A stretch of 50,342 nucleotides of DNA from Zygnema cylindricum (lineage: Eukaryota; Streptophyta; Zygnematophyceae; Zygnematales; Zygnemataceae): assembly GCA_037447655.1 (NCBI GenBank), contig JBBHKE010001206.1, forward strand, positions 1 through 50,342, in the 5' to 3' direction. Position numbers and translations under genes: made by a program. The notes under the pieces are model-generated. The model ran no database searches and was not told where the DNA came from. It saw nothing but the letters and a program-made list of their open reading frames with translations. Shown here piece after piece: positions 1-9,340 of the stretch. The number at the start of each line of letters is the position of its first letter. Position 1 is the stretch's first letter.

Positions 1-669
1 ACGGCCAGCGCAACACATAAACGTTGACGAATTTAAAACAATAATTTACAGTTCTAAAACTACAGTATAGAACCGAAACCATAGTTGTTCATTCGATTTT
101 TCCTTTTTTCCAATTTTTACGTATAGTTTGTGACTTTTGAAAAAATCGCAAAAAAACGTGGAGTACTTTCTGTCCGGTAAACTGAACGGGAAATTTAGGG
201 GAAATGCACAGTTTTTTACGTGAAATGTACGAACTTTGACAAAAATATACGTTGCGCTTTGTAGTACTTTCTGCACGTTTAACTGAACATAAATTTTACG
301 GGAACGTACGGCATTGTACCGACAAATTGATGAACAAGGAACAGAAAAAGGATGGCGGACACAAAGTACAATGGATGCAAAAGAACATTCTGCGCGCCGC
401 CGGAATCGAACGGACAACTTTGAATGAGAATATACGAGAGGACAGCCTGAATGAGCGTCGGCATCCCGGAATGGCTCTTTTGGCGGCTTTTGCCAAAAAA
501 GCTGGCGGATTAACACGTGACAGGTTTCTAGTGGATCCCAAGGAAGAAAGGGACAAAGCCATGGCGTCGGATGTGAAAGGTATATCGTTTTTACTGGAGC
601 GGTACGAAAGTCGTGCATACCTTGTGCCGGCTACTATACATTCGGCTTGTACAAATGTACGATACAGTT
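1..669. other. unassigned AT-rich DNA
   Basis: No gene is recognised. A plus-strand open frame (252-695) has no motif I know and runs into the MITE at 670, so I do not call it a gene. A diverged direct repeat of about 40 bp is visible around 160-200 and 258-300; both copies share GTACTTTCTG followed by a TAAACTGAAC-like block. This is probably decayed repeat DNA. Confidence 0.4.
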
Positions 670-1152
670 GTTGCATTCACACTAGAAATGGATGATGAAT
701 GAGATGAGGAAACGGATGCTCCTGTACCATTCATTCCCCAAAAAAACAAAAACAGAGGCGCCAAACAGGCCGACCGCTCGACTGTCAACCTTTTTGGAGC
801 GTAGTGACGGACAAAATACACGATTTGAAGCGTAGCGACGAACAAAACATACGGTCAAGTGCGTCAAAACTTGACAACTGTGGTAAGTAATCTACTGTAC
901 TTTTCCAAAAAACCTTTTGGAAATGCATAAATCCTACTTTGAAAAATATGAAGTCGTATCCCGAATGAAATGAATGAATGAGTGGTACGAACGAATTTGA
1001 GTCATCGGCGACTAATCGTACGGCAACATGAATCACATCGCGACGTTTTTGTTGACGTGGGGTGACGTTAAGTGCGATTAACATCCAAACAAAAAAAAAA
1101 TGACATTCATTTCCTCATCTCATTCATCATCAATTTCTAGTGTGAATGCAAC
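670..1152. mobile_element. MITE with long terminal inverted repeats
   Basis: The two ends are inverted copies of each other over roughly 45 bp. The left end reads GTTGCATTCACACTAGAAAT and then GATGATGAATGAGATGAGGA; the right end is its reverse complement with few changes. The interior (about 390 bp) has no convincing ORF. I could not identify a clean target-site duplication, so the exact ends and the superfamily are uncertain. Length and structure fit a non-autonomous DNA transposon. Confidence 0.65.
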
Positions 1153-1584
1153 TTGTGATGTGATTGGTAGATACCTCAGTAGATAGGGGTTGTGAGTACA
1201 GGGCGTCAGGGGAATAACACTGCAGTTAAGTGAACTAGTCGTACATTTATCTGTATGGTCCGTACATGTATCGTCGATAGTCATCGATATCGGTGTTATC
1301 GCCGATTATAACTGATAAACATTGGTTATTTATCGGCTATAACATCGATAGCGATACATCGTACCAATATATTGAATATCGGCTACCCAAAAAAAAGCAT
1401 ATCGGTTATCGACAAATATTTACCAATGCACAACACTACAAGATATGTACGAAGATGTACAATTTGAGGGGCACCTTCTAGGTTTGAGAGGTGTCCACCA
1501 AAACCCGCGAATAATTTTGTGACCGTATCGACGGCCACTGGCACCTCTCCGACAACGCGCGTGTTTATATCCAATGGTTTTGAC
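1153..1584. other. unassigned; decayed CGATA-rich MITE remnant
   Basis: Between about 1262 and 1438 the sequence is dense in ATCGAT/CGATA words and ends in CACAACACTA. This resembles the terminus of the well-preserved CGATA-rich element at 49723-50157. A left terminus is not clear, so this is probably an old truncated relative. The rest of the interval shows nothing recognisable. Confidence 0.35.
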
Positions 1585-2283
1585 CATAATTCAAAAGTAG
1601 GTGAAATTAGGCCCATACAATATGCATATTGTATGTATAACATACAATATTAAAACCCATATTGTATGGGTCGCAAAATTTATAATAATAGTATCAAGGT
1701 TGAGTTGCACATAGATCGATAGATAATTAAAAGTCATGTCTAAACATTGAAAAACACTTCGGAGAAAAAAAAAATTGTGAGTTTTGGGGTATTTTTTATT
1801 TGGACGATCGGACGGTCGCTGATCAAAGTAGCGATCTAAGAAGATCACATGAAACGATAGGACTATGTGTCACATTAGCGTCTGCAATTTTGAAGGCCAC
1901 ACTAAATAAAGCCTCAATTTGACCAACTAGGCAGTATGGGACGATAAAAATAAAATATTCCACACTGCCAAAAATATTACCAAAACTTACCCGTTGGTGG
2001 CGACAAAGACACTTTGGCGGTTTCGCCTTTTCCGGTTGCCTGTCCGCGTTTTTCTTTTTCTTGATTTTCTTTCCCACGGAATGTCATCCTACGCCGTGTC
2101 AGTTCGCTAATAAAAATCATCCGGCACCGTGCGCTGAACTATGATCATACGTCAGTATTGTACGTTCGTACAAGAGTGTGCACAACGCACACACATACGT
2201 TATGCCTACTTTACGCGAGTTTTATGCCTAGTTTTGTGCGCCTACCAAAGGCTTACTATAAAAACGCCTACTTTTGAACTATG
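1585..2283 (-). mobile_element. hAT-like MITE, copy A
   Basis: This is a 699-bp element flanked by a perfect 8-bp duplication GTTTTGAC (1577-1584 and 2284-2291). Its ends are inverted copies of CATAGTTCAAAAGTAGG with small changes. An 8-bp duplication with CA...TG ends is typical of hAT superfamily insertions. There is no transposase ORF, so it is non-autonomous. Near 1615-1680 it carries near-palindromic blocks of ACAATATG/CATATTGT, shared with copies at 11048 and 48652, relative to which this copy is inverted. Confidence 0.85.
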
Positions 2284-3637
2284 GTTTTGACACCTCCTTC
2301 TTGAATCTTGGCCTTTAGCCTTTAGGGTATGTGCCCGTGTAATTGGTACTTTAAAGAAGTATTTTCGATTTCAATGATTTTTTCTCGTACAACCTTTCAA
2401 AGGGTTCCAATGTGCGAAAATGAAATCGGAACTTTGAAATGTGACGGTTGTAGACGTCGGTACAACTAAAGACGATTGAAGACGACTACAAAATGTCCAA
2501 CAATCGGTGACGTCTACCGAACAACGAGTAGTTTTTTGTGACATTTTTTATGTTTAAGGTTTTGTGACATTATGACGCCATGCTCACTTGTGACAACATC
2601 GACGTCACTGATTCAATAACTTTCCGCCATGACTTTTCAATTTCATTTTTCTTACTTTTCTCTCTCAAATTGCCATCAAAATATGCCTGAAGGTAGTCAA
2701 TTTTTTTTTTCAAAGCTTTTTCATTTCATACTAGTAACGTTGTGTTTCATTCCATACAGTGTGAGATGAAACAGACAGCGACAAAAGGAGAGGGAGAGGC
2801 GACGATATAACCTTCTGCATATGACCCATGAATGAAAGTGGAGGTCTAAGACCATGCAATTTTTTTCCATACATGCGCGTGACAGGAAAATAAAACAATA
2901 GCGAGAATTGTCCATCGTGCTACAAAATTTACACTCGTGTGGCGCGTGCGTGGACGTTTTCTTGTTAGTTGTTCGAGTGATACTTTAACAAAAATCACCT
3001 CACGAGGTGATTTTCGACAAATTTTCTTAATGAGTTAGATTCTCGTGCCCAGGGGTTGAAAAGAAGAAAACGCCAACATGAGTATATAAGACAACAAACG
3101 TGGAGTACAATCAAAGCATCAAGTTGTAATGTGGTAAATGCAATTTTTTCGTACAACAAAATATTTTCACGTTGGGATTAAATTTTGGAGGAAAACGACA
3201 AAAAAAAACTCGATACTTTAACACATGGTCACACCCCCTTAAACACACCCACCTCGTCATTCTCACCATGTTGTAAACCGTTTTTATAGCATGTCTACAT
3301 CTCTAGTCCCTTATCTTGCTTGCGTGATTTGGCGAGACACGCTATGGCTTATCCAATGACCATTTAGAATCATTATAATTCACAATACAGGTATCATACA
3401 ATGAATCCCTCTATTTAGCGACACCTCTATGACGACAACCGAAACTTTGTTCTCAACCTTAACGTGTTGGGGTGTTACAACTTAAGTTAATCTGGACCCT
3501 AACTTTACTCTCATAATTTGCATCACTTTCGATAAGTCTTTCAAATTGCATTTAAGTTATCATTCAAAATTTTGGCACATGACATTATAATAAGGCGATT
3601 GTAAACCTTCTTCTTTAGTTTCCGTTTGGGTCTTCCT
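2284..3637. other. unassigned DNA with a perfect hairpin
   Basis: No gene is seen in about 1.35 kb. A perfect 10-bp stem with a 4-base loop lies at 2991-3014 (AAAATCACCT, loop CACG). A TATA-like string TATATAAG lies at 3083-3090 with no evident coding sequence downstream before the retrotransposon at 3638. The last five bases, TTCCT (3633-3637), are the left target-site duplication of that retrotransposon. Confidence 0.4.
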
Positions 3638-4679
3638 TGTAACTCTGAGACCTCCATAAGTCCTCAGAGTGGACAGCTTCCAAGAAGCCTCTAGGATAAT
3701 CCTGACCCCTTTGTGATTAAGCAAAGATAACTGCCACCCTGGCAGACAAGAACGCTGACCAACTTCACCCCTGTGAAGACAAGACTCCCCTGAGTCGATA
3801 GCAAAAAGAATCTTTGAATTTGCTCCCCTGAGCAGTAAGTTATGGGGGGTCAAAGTTGACCTTTTATACAGAAGCTCTCTGGGAGAGGGGGTCCTATCTT
3901 CTAATTTTTCTAAGTCCTATCTCTCTCACAGACTCTATCTACTGATGTACGGAACCAATCAGAATTGAGTTCCGTACGTAAAAGTACAGCCGCCGGTGTA
4001 CTTTATGTACGGACATTGTACAACATGGCCAAAATGTCGACACATGTCAAATCCGGATTCGGTGCCATGATCTCCGGAGATTCTACGATCCAACGGAATT
4101 TCGCCACGCGTCATCCGATGTGGCGATGGCCACAAACCGCCGAAATCTTCCTCCGTGATCTCGGCGCTAATCCCGGCCGTCCGATTAAATTCAGATTTAA
4201 TCGTGGCCGTAATAAATACATGCGCGGTATTTGTTTTACTTCCGAAACAAATGCGCGGTATTGATTCGTAATCCGTACTATCATTCGTACCGGATCTATG
4301 CATCCCGTAAATCGTAACAGTTAAATGAATTATCGTATGTATTCTAATTTATATAATTATCAAACTACATAGTACGTAATACTACTGCTAGATCTAACGG
4401 CTAAGGCTACCGGCTATTTCCTATCTGCCGGCCGGTAGGTACAAGGATCAAATCCTGCCGCCGGCACATTCCTTTTAAATAAATAAATAAATCCTAGTAT
4501 AAAATTCCCGTAAACCTCAGGATAGCCAAGGTAGCCATGGCTCTAGCTTCCTCTCCAATTTCTCAGTGACTGCGACAAGTTTGAGATTTGGAGAGAGAAG
4601 TTAGAGGTAGACTGCCTCGGCTTCTTTCTATATTTCTATTCAGACCTAGAAAATACTAATAAAACCATTAGTTTCTACA
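3638..4679 (-). repeat. F1a 3' LTR
   Basis: The 1,042-bp LTR is nearly identical to 9032-10073. In element sense it begins TGTAGAAAC and ends GAGTTACA. It carries a TATA box (TATAAAAG, reverse complement of 3861-3868), a U3 rich in GTAC words with a CCAAT box, and an antisense tRNA-like cassette. The gag start codon is also present in this copy, so a transcript starting in the 3' LTR could begin translation there and read into flanking DNA. Confidence 0.95.
4395..4476 (+). other. antisense tRNA-like Pol III cassette in U3
   Basis: On the plus strand, opposite to the element, a tRNA-like unit shows a D-arm/A-box-like block (TAACGGCTAAGGC, 4395-4407), a GC-rich middle stem (TACCGGC with GCCGGTA), a B box GGATCAAATCC (4445-4455, one change from GGTTCAAATCC) and a T-run CCTTTT (4471-4476). 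It is not a canonical tRNA: the middle arm is too long and the acceptor arm pairs poorly. RNA polymerase III promoter function is inferred from the boxes. Confidence 0.6.
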
Positions 4680-4691
4680 CTCCCCTTATTT
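4680..4691 (-). promoter_or_regulatory. polypurine tract of F1a
   Basis: In element sense AAATAAGGGGAG directly precedes the TG of the 3' LTR. This is the expected primer site for second-strand DNA synthesis. Equivalent purine tracts precede the 3' LTRs of F3 and F4. Confidence 0.85.
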
Positions 4692-4692
4692 T

Positions 4693-7600
4693 CTAGTCAA
4701 TCTTTAATTTCAGACCACACTTCTCCCTGCAAAAAATTAGCTTAGGGGAAGGCACAGGTTTGGTCATCATATCTGCTACCATCTCACTATCTGGTCTGTA
4801 CTCTAAACTGATTATTTTGTTTTCTACTTTCTCTCTAACAAAACTGAGTCTGATGTCCATGTGTTTGGCTTTAAAATGGTGTTTAGGATTGGCAGAGATA
4901 GCGATTGCTGCCTGATTATCACAAAATATTTTCTGCACACCACTCTTAAGGTGACCAAGCTCACCAAGCAAAGACTTGACCCACATCAATTCTTTTACAG
5001 CAGAGCAAGAGGCCATATACTCAGCCTCCATGGTGGACTGAGCAATAACCTTTTGCTGTTTGCTACTCCAACAGCAAGCCCCATCACCCACATATAATAC
5101 ATATCCAGAAGTACATCTCCTCATCGGAGCATCACCATAACTGGCATCACTCCAAGTAGTGATGTCAGTATTCTCCCCACCCAAATGCAACCATAGATCT
5201 CTAGTTCCTACCAAGTATCTAAGGACTCTCTTAGCTGCCTCCCAATCCTTCTTAGTGGGAGCATTTAGACTTCTACTCAGCACTCCTACAGCTGCAGCTA
5301 AATCCGGCCGGGTACAATTCATAAAATAGATTAGACTTCCCACTACTTGCCTGTAAGGAATAGTCTGCATGAACTTCTGTTCATCAGGAGATAATTCCTC
5401 GTCTAAGACTATGACTCCTTCTTCCTCACTCCCCTCACTTCCCTTCTTCAACTCCATTGGAGTTGTACAACTATTAGCTTTATCCATTTGAAATTTTTCA
5501 AGCATGTTCCCTATTGCTTCTTTTTGAGTCAATCTTATAATTTTCCTTTTTCGGTCTCTCTCTACTTGAATTCCCAAAATATATCTTGCTTCTCCCATAT
5601 CCTTCATTTCAAATCTCCCCTTAAGATCGGTTTTCAGTTTGTTAATTTTTTCCATTGATTTACTTAATACAAGCAAATCATCAACATAAATTGCAATAAA
5701 TATCAAACCTTCCTCATCTTCGAAAACATAGATTGAGTGATCTGAGCTGATCCGAATATATCCCAGACCGGTAAGAAACTCATCAAGCTTCTTATTCCAT
5801 TGTCGAGGTGCCTGTTTCAAACCATAAAGAGATTTAATCAGCCGGCATACCTTACTCTCCTCTCCTTCTTCCACAAACCCTTCGGGTTGTCGCATGAAGA
5901 TCTCCTCTTCCAATTCTCCATGCAAAAAGGCTGTTTTTATGTCCATCTGGTGCACTTCCATGTCTTCCGCCGCCGCTAAACTGAGAAGTATGCGGACGGA
6001 GGGAAATCTGACCACCGGAGCAAAGGTTTCCTCGTAGTCAATTCCTTCCTTTTGTGTAAATCCCTTTGCCACTAATCTGGCCTTGTAGCGCTCGATTGTG
6101 TTATCTGGGTTCAGTTTTAGTTTGAAAACCCACTTACAACCGATTGGTTTTCGGTTAGGTGGACAGTCCACCAGCTCCCAAGTATCGGCTGCCATGATTG
6201 AAGCCATCTCCTCATTGATGGCTGTCTTCCATCGGTTTCTTTCTGGACAAGTCATCGCCTCTCCATAAGTTTGAGGTTCATCTTGATGAGATAGTTTAGT
6301 TACCTTGTTAATAACCTGTTTTTCTTGCAGTCTTTTGCTACTTCTCCTCCCCCCCTCAAAATCTGAGGCCGGAATAGATGGTTCTCGTGGATTCTTTCGA
6401 ACAAACTCGGCTTCTCCCCTATCCCTTGATTCCGAATCAATTTCCACCACGTCTTCCGCTTCGAGTAGAGTTGTCACTGGAGTTTCCACAGCCGAGTCCT
6501 TTTCGGTCTGATTTGTTCCTGCAAGAATGTCATCTTCTCTAAAACCTGGATAGTTAGGAAGCTCAAAGTCATCGGAATTTTCTGACTCAAATCTGATTTT
6601 TACTGACTTCGTATATTTGAAGGGATCTACAGACTTTCCTTCATCCATAACTACTAGATGCTTTACTAAGATTATATCTTCCCTTTTTAGATCATAAACT
6701 CTATATCCTTTAACATCTTCATCATATCCTAATAAGTATCCTGGTTTTCCTTTAGGATCTAGCTTCCAATTGGACCGATCAGTATCTAGACTGAACACTT
6801 GACTGCCGAAAACCTTTAAGTGAGATATGTCTGGTTTCCGGCCTGTCCATCTCTCATAAGGTGTTTGATCTTTTATAGCTGAAGTAAGAACTCTATTCTT
6901 GAGGTAATTAGCACAGTTCATTGCTTCTGCCCAAAACCTTTTCCCTATCCTTTTATCTGACAACATACTTCTAGCACTATCACTTAGTGTTCTATTTAAC
7001 CTCTCAGCTACCCCATTCTGTTCAGGATTTTCTGGAACTGTCTTTTGGTGTTGAACCCCATCTTCCCTCAGAAAATCCTCAAACTGGTTAGAAGTATACT
7101 CTCCACCATTGTCACTCCTTACTCTCTTGATTGGAGTTTCATGGAGTTTTTCGCTCCATGCTTTATATTGTCTAAAACAATTCTCAGCTTCGGACTTGTT
7201 TTTCAAAAAATATACCCGGGAATACCGAGACCAATCATCAGTTATAGTCATCATAAATCTCTTCCCCCCCGGTGAGGGTACTTTAGCCGGTCCCCAAATA
7301 TCTGTGTGTACTAGATCTAGAATTTTTTCTCCCTTATAGGTGGCTGACTTAGGAAAGGGTAATCTGTGTGCTTTACCTTGAGCACATCCACTACAATCAC
7401 TTATATCATCACTCTCACTGAACTGAATCCCTTCCACCACTCCCATCTTTTTCATCTCTCTTAACTTATCTAGATTCACATGCCCAAGCCTCTTATGCCA
7501 CATCATAATATCATGAACACCAGCATAATAAAGTTTCTTCTTTTCATTACTTAAGATCAGCCTAAACATCCCATGGCTACCTTTCTCAGCAATGAAATAG

Positions 7601-9051
7601 ACATCATCCTCAAAACTAGCAGTAAAGACTCCTTCCCTAGTGCTAGTAAAAAAACCCTTATCATCTAATACTGATGTAGAGATAAGATTTTTGTTCAGCT
7701 CCGGAATAAACAATACATCGGAGAATGTTAATATGGATGTCTTTCCTTCCACTAACACTTTTAGATCTACCGATCCTACAAGAGTAGTGGTGACTATCCT
7801 CCCATCCCCGTACTCTATCTCTACGGTGGGAATCTTTCTTATCTTAGTGAACAGGTGTCTATCCTTACACATGTGCATGGAGGCACCTGAATCTACAATC
7901 CAGCCTGCTTCACCTTTCAATCCACCGTACGCACATTTCTGCCTCCGTGGAATTTCGACCTCATTTTTCGCCTCCAACTCCTCATCCAAAAGGAGCTCAT
8001 CGTCCTCGTCCTCGGATTCAGCCTCAAGTACCTGTGTGACAAGGGCCTTTTTCTTTCCTCTCGAGGTACCACCGGTCTGCCCCTCCTTTAACCGAAGCTC
8101 GGTTAGCTTAGTGCACTCTGCCATATAGTGCCCCGGTTTCTTACAAAAATGACATAGTCCTTTGGGAGCCCTTGGTTCGAACTCATCGGCCGGTTTTTTC
8201 TGCTCCCTACCCCCATAGTTTCCGACCGGTTTTCGGGAATCCCTGTTCCTCCAATCAGTCGCTGTTGCCAAGGCTTGGCCACTCTTTCCTCCCCTTCGGA
8301 TCTCAATTGTATTCTCTTGAACGAGGATCATTCCTACCACTGAGTTCCATATCCACCTTGAGTCAGGCAAGTCCTGCACACGGTAAACTATGTTCACGAA
8401 CTCATCAGGTAACTTCATCAGTAAACAGTTAACCTTTTCTTTTTCACTCAAATCTTTTCCCGCACTCTGTAGCTCCATGAAGAGTGTAGCAAGCTCATTG
8501 CAAAAATCCAACATATTTCCCCCTTTGTATACATACTCCTTAACTTTCTGATCAGCCAACTGTTGTTGCTGAATCGTACCACTTCGGTACATCTCTATAA
8601 GAGCCATCCAAAGATCGGATGCCCTTTCTACCTGCAAATGAGGACATGCAAGTCCTTGAGTGAGATGGCGTAGGATGAAGTGCTTTGCCGCCATATTGTT
8701 GAAGTCCCAGGTTTCAGTATCATTCTCCTCGTTCCTCGGAATAGGTGACATGAATGCTAAACCAGTTGCTATTGGTGTGGTCGCCTCCTTCTCCTTTCCT
8801 TTGTCCACCACCTCTCCTTCCTTTGTTTCCTCCGTTGAAGGTGAATCCTCTTTCCTGGTGAATCTGCTTCCTCCAAACCCTGGAGGAATTCCAAGACTTG
8901 ATGGACGCCCCAATCGTCCACTCACTATCCCCCAAAACCTTTTTTCGCATAGAGCTCCTATCATCATACTTTCCCAGTATATGAAGCCAGTTCCATTAAA
9001 GATTGGTACCCTAGAGGGTGGGCCCATAACCTGTAACTCTGAGACCTCCAT
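4693..9051 (-). CDS. intact copia Gag-Pol polyprotein, 1,452 aa
   Basis: One open frame encodes all Ty1/copia domains in the usual order. Gag occupies about residues 1-300, with a CCHC zinc knuckle (C300, C303, H308, C313). The protease motif DSGAS has D387. The integrase zinc domain has H519, H524, C553, C556; the integrase core has D584, D647 and E683, the last two separated by 35 residues as in D,D35E enzymes. The reverse transcriptase has D1037 and YVDD at 1122-1125. RNase H has D1302, E1342 and D1378. The start ATG at 9051 lies inside the 5' LTR; the first codons read MEVSELQ, the Gln codon spans the LTR/internal boundary and VMGPP is encoded by the primer-binding site. No frameshift separates Gag from Pol, so Gag excess must come from another mechanism (unknown). 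No missing catalytic residue was seen. Confidence 0.95.
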   Translation of the reverse strand: MEVSELQVMGPPSRVPIFNGTGFIYWESMMIGALCEKRFWGIVSGRLGRPSSLGIPPGFGGSRFTRKEDSPSTEETKEGEVVDKGKEKEATTPIATGLAFMSPIPRNEENDTETWDFNNMAAKHFILRHLTQGLACPHLQVERASDLWMALIEMYRSGTIQQQQLADQKVKEYVYKGGNMLDFCNELATLFMELQSAGKDLSEKEKVNCLLMKLPDEFVNIVYRVQDLPDSRWIWNSVVGMILVQENTIEIRRGGKSGQALATATDWRNRDSRKPVGNYGGREQKKPADEFEPRAPKGLCHFCKKPGHYMAECTKLTELRLKEGQTGGTSRGKKKALVTQVLEAESEDEDDELLLDEELEAKNEVEIPRRQKCAYGGLKGEAGWIVDSGASMHMCKDRHLFTKIRKIPTVEIEYGDGRIVTTTLVGSVDLKVLVEGKTSILTFSDVLFIPELNKNLISTSVLDDKGFFTSTREGVFTASFEDDVYFIAEKGSHGMFRLILSNEKKKLYYAGVHDIMMWHKRLGHVNLDKLREMKKMGVVEGIQFSESDDISDCSGCAQGKAHRLPFPKSATYKGEKILDLVHTDIWGPAKVPSPGGKRFMMTITDDWSRYSRVYFLKNKSEAENCFRQYKAWSEKLHETPIKRVRSDNGGEYTSNQFEDFLREDGVQHQKTVPENPEQNGVAERLNRTLSDSARSMLSDKRIGKRFWAEAMNCANYLKNRVLTSAIKDQTPYERWTGRKPDISHLKVFGSQVFSLDTDRSNWKLDPKGKPGYLLGYDEDVKGYRVYDLKREDIILVKHLVVMDEGKSVDPFKYTKSVKIRFESENSDDFELPNYPGFREDDILAGTNQTEKDSAVETPVTTLLEAEDVVEIDSESRDRGEAEFVRKNPREPSIPASDFEGGRRSSKRLQEKQVINKVTKLSHQDEPQTYGEAMTCPERNRWKTAINEEMASIMAADTWELVDCPPNRKPIGCKWVFKLKLNPDNTIERYKARLVAKGFTQKEGIDYEETFAPVVRFPSVRILLSLAAAEDMEVHQMDIKTAFLHGELEEEIFMRQPEGFVEEGEESKVCRLIKSLYGLKQAPRQWNKKLDEFLTGLGYIRISSDHSIYVFEDEEGLIFIAIYVDDLLVLSKSMEKINKLKTDLKGRFEMKDMGEARYILGIQVERDRKRKIIRLTQKEAIGNMLEKFQMDKANSCTTPMELKKGSEGSEEEGVIVLDEELSPDEQKFMQTIPYRQVVGSLIYFMNCTRPDLAAAVGVLSRSLNAPTKKDWEAAKRVLRYLVGTRDLWLHLGGENTDITTWSDASYGDAPMRRCTSGYVLYVGDGACCWSSKQQKVIAQSTMEAEYMASCSAVKELMWVKSLLGELGHLKSGVQKIFCDNQAAIAISANPKHHFKAKHMDIRLSFVREKVENKIISLEYRPDSEMVADMMTKPVPSPKLIFCREKCGLKLKID
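9019..9031 (-). promoter_or_regulatory. primer-binding site, initiator tRNA-Met anticodon arm type
   Basis: In element sense GGTTATGGGCCCA follows the LTR terminus directly. It is complementary to the anticodon arm of eukaryotic initiator tRNA-Met (TGGGCCCATAACC), not to the tRNA 3' end. Drosophila copia is known to prime from a cut initiator tRNA-Met in this way. Here the site is also translated. Confidence 0.85.
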
Positions 9052-9254
9052 AAGTCCTCAGAGTGGACAGCTTCCAAGAAGCCTCTAGGATAATCCTGAC
9101 CCCTTTGTGATTAAGCAAAGATAACTGCCACCCTGGCAGACAAAAACGCTGACCAACTTCACCCCTGTGAAGACAAGACTCCCCTGAGTCGATAGCAAAA
9201 AGAATCTTTGAATTTGCTCCCCTGAGCAGTAAGTTATGGGGGGTCAAAGTTGAC
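9037..9254 (-). promoter_or_regulatory. leader hairpin array with gag AUG in the last loop
   Basis: Six perfect short stems lie in order between the TATA box and the LTR end: 9241-9254 (GGTCAA), 9215-9228 (TGCTC), 9177-9190 (GACTC), 9157-9172 (CTTCAC), 9125-9139 (CTGCCA) and 9037-9063 (CTCTGAG, 7 bp). Loops of the middle four are GGG-rich in element sense. A smaller stem CTTC/GAAG lies at 9071-9081. The loop of the last hairpin contains the gag AUG (9049-9051). The same order of stems, with different sequences, recurs in F3, F4 and F5. A structural role in RNA packaging, dimerisation or translation is inferred. Confidence 0.75.
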
Positions 9255-9340
9255 CTTTTATACAGAAGCTCTCTGGGAGAGGGGGTCCTATCTTCTAATT
9301 TTTCTAAGTCCTATCTCTCTCACAGACTCTATCTACTGAT

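Noticed and set aside
252-695. A possible 147-residue host gene
   Set aside because: No recognisable domain, and the frame runs into the MITE at 670. Coding potential cannot be supported.
3959-4303. A 114-residue minus-strand ORF in the F1 U3, repeated at 9353-9697
   Set aside because: It lies upstream of the TATA box and is present twice only because the LTRs are duplicates. The frame is not clearly kept in F1b and F1c, and no domain is recognised.
9011-9247. A recurring ~70-residue minus-strand frame (HNLLLRGANS...) in every F1, F3-type LTR
   Set aside because: It opens at TTG, not ATG, lies over the hairpin array and overlaps the real gag start out of frame. Its conservation is better explained by the covarying stems.
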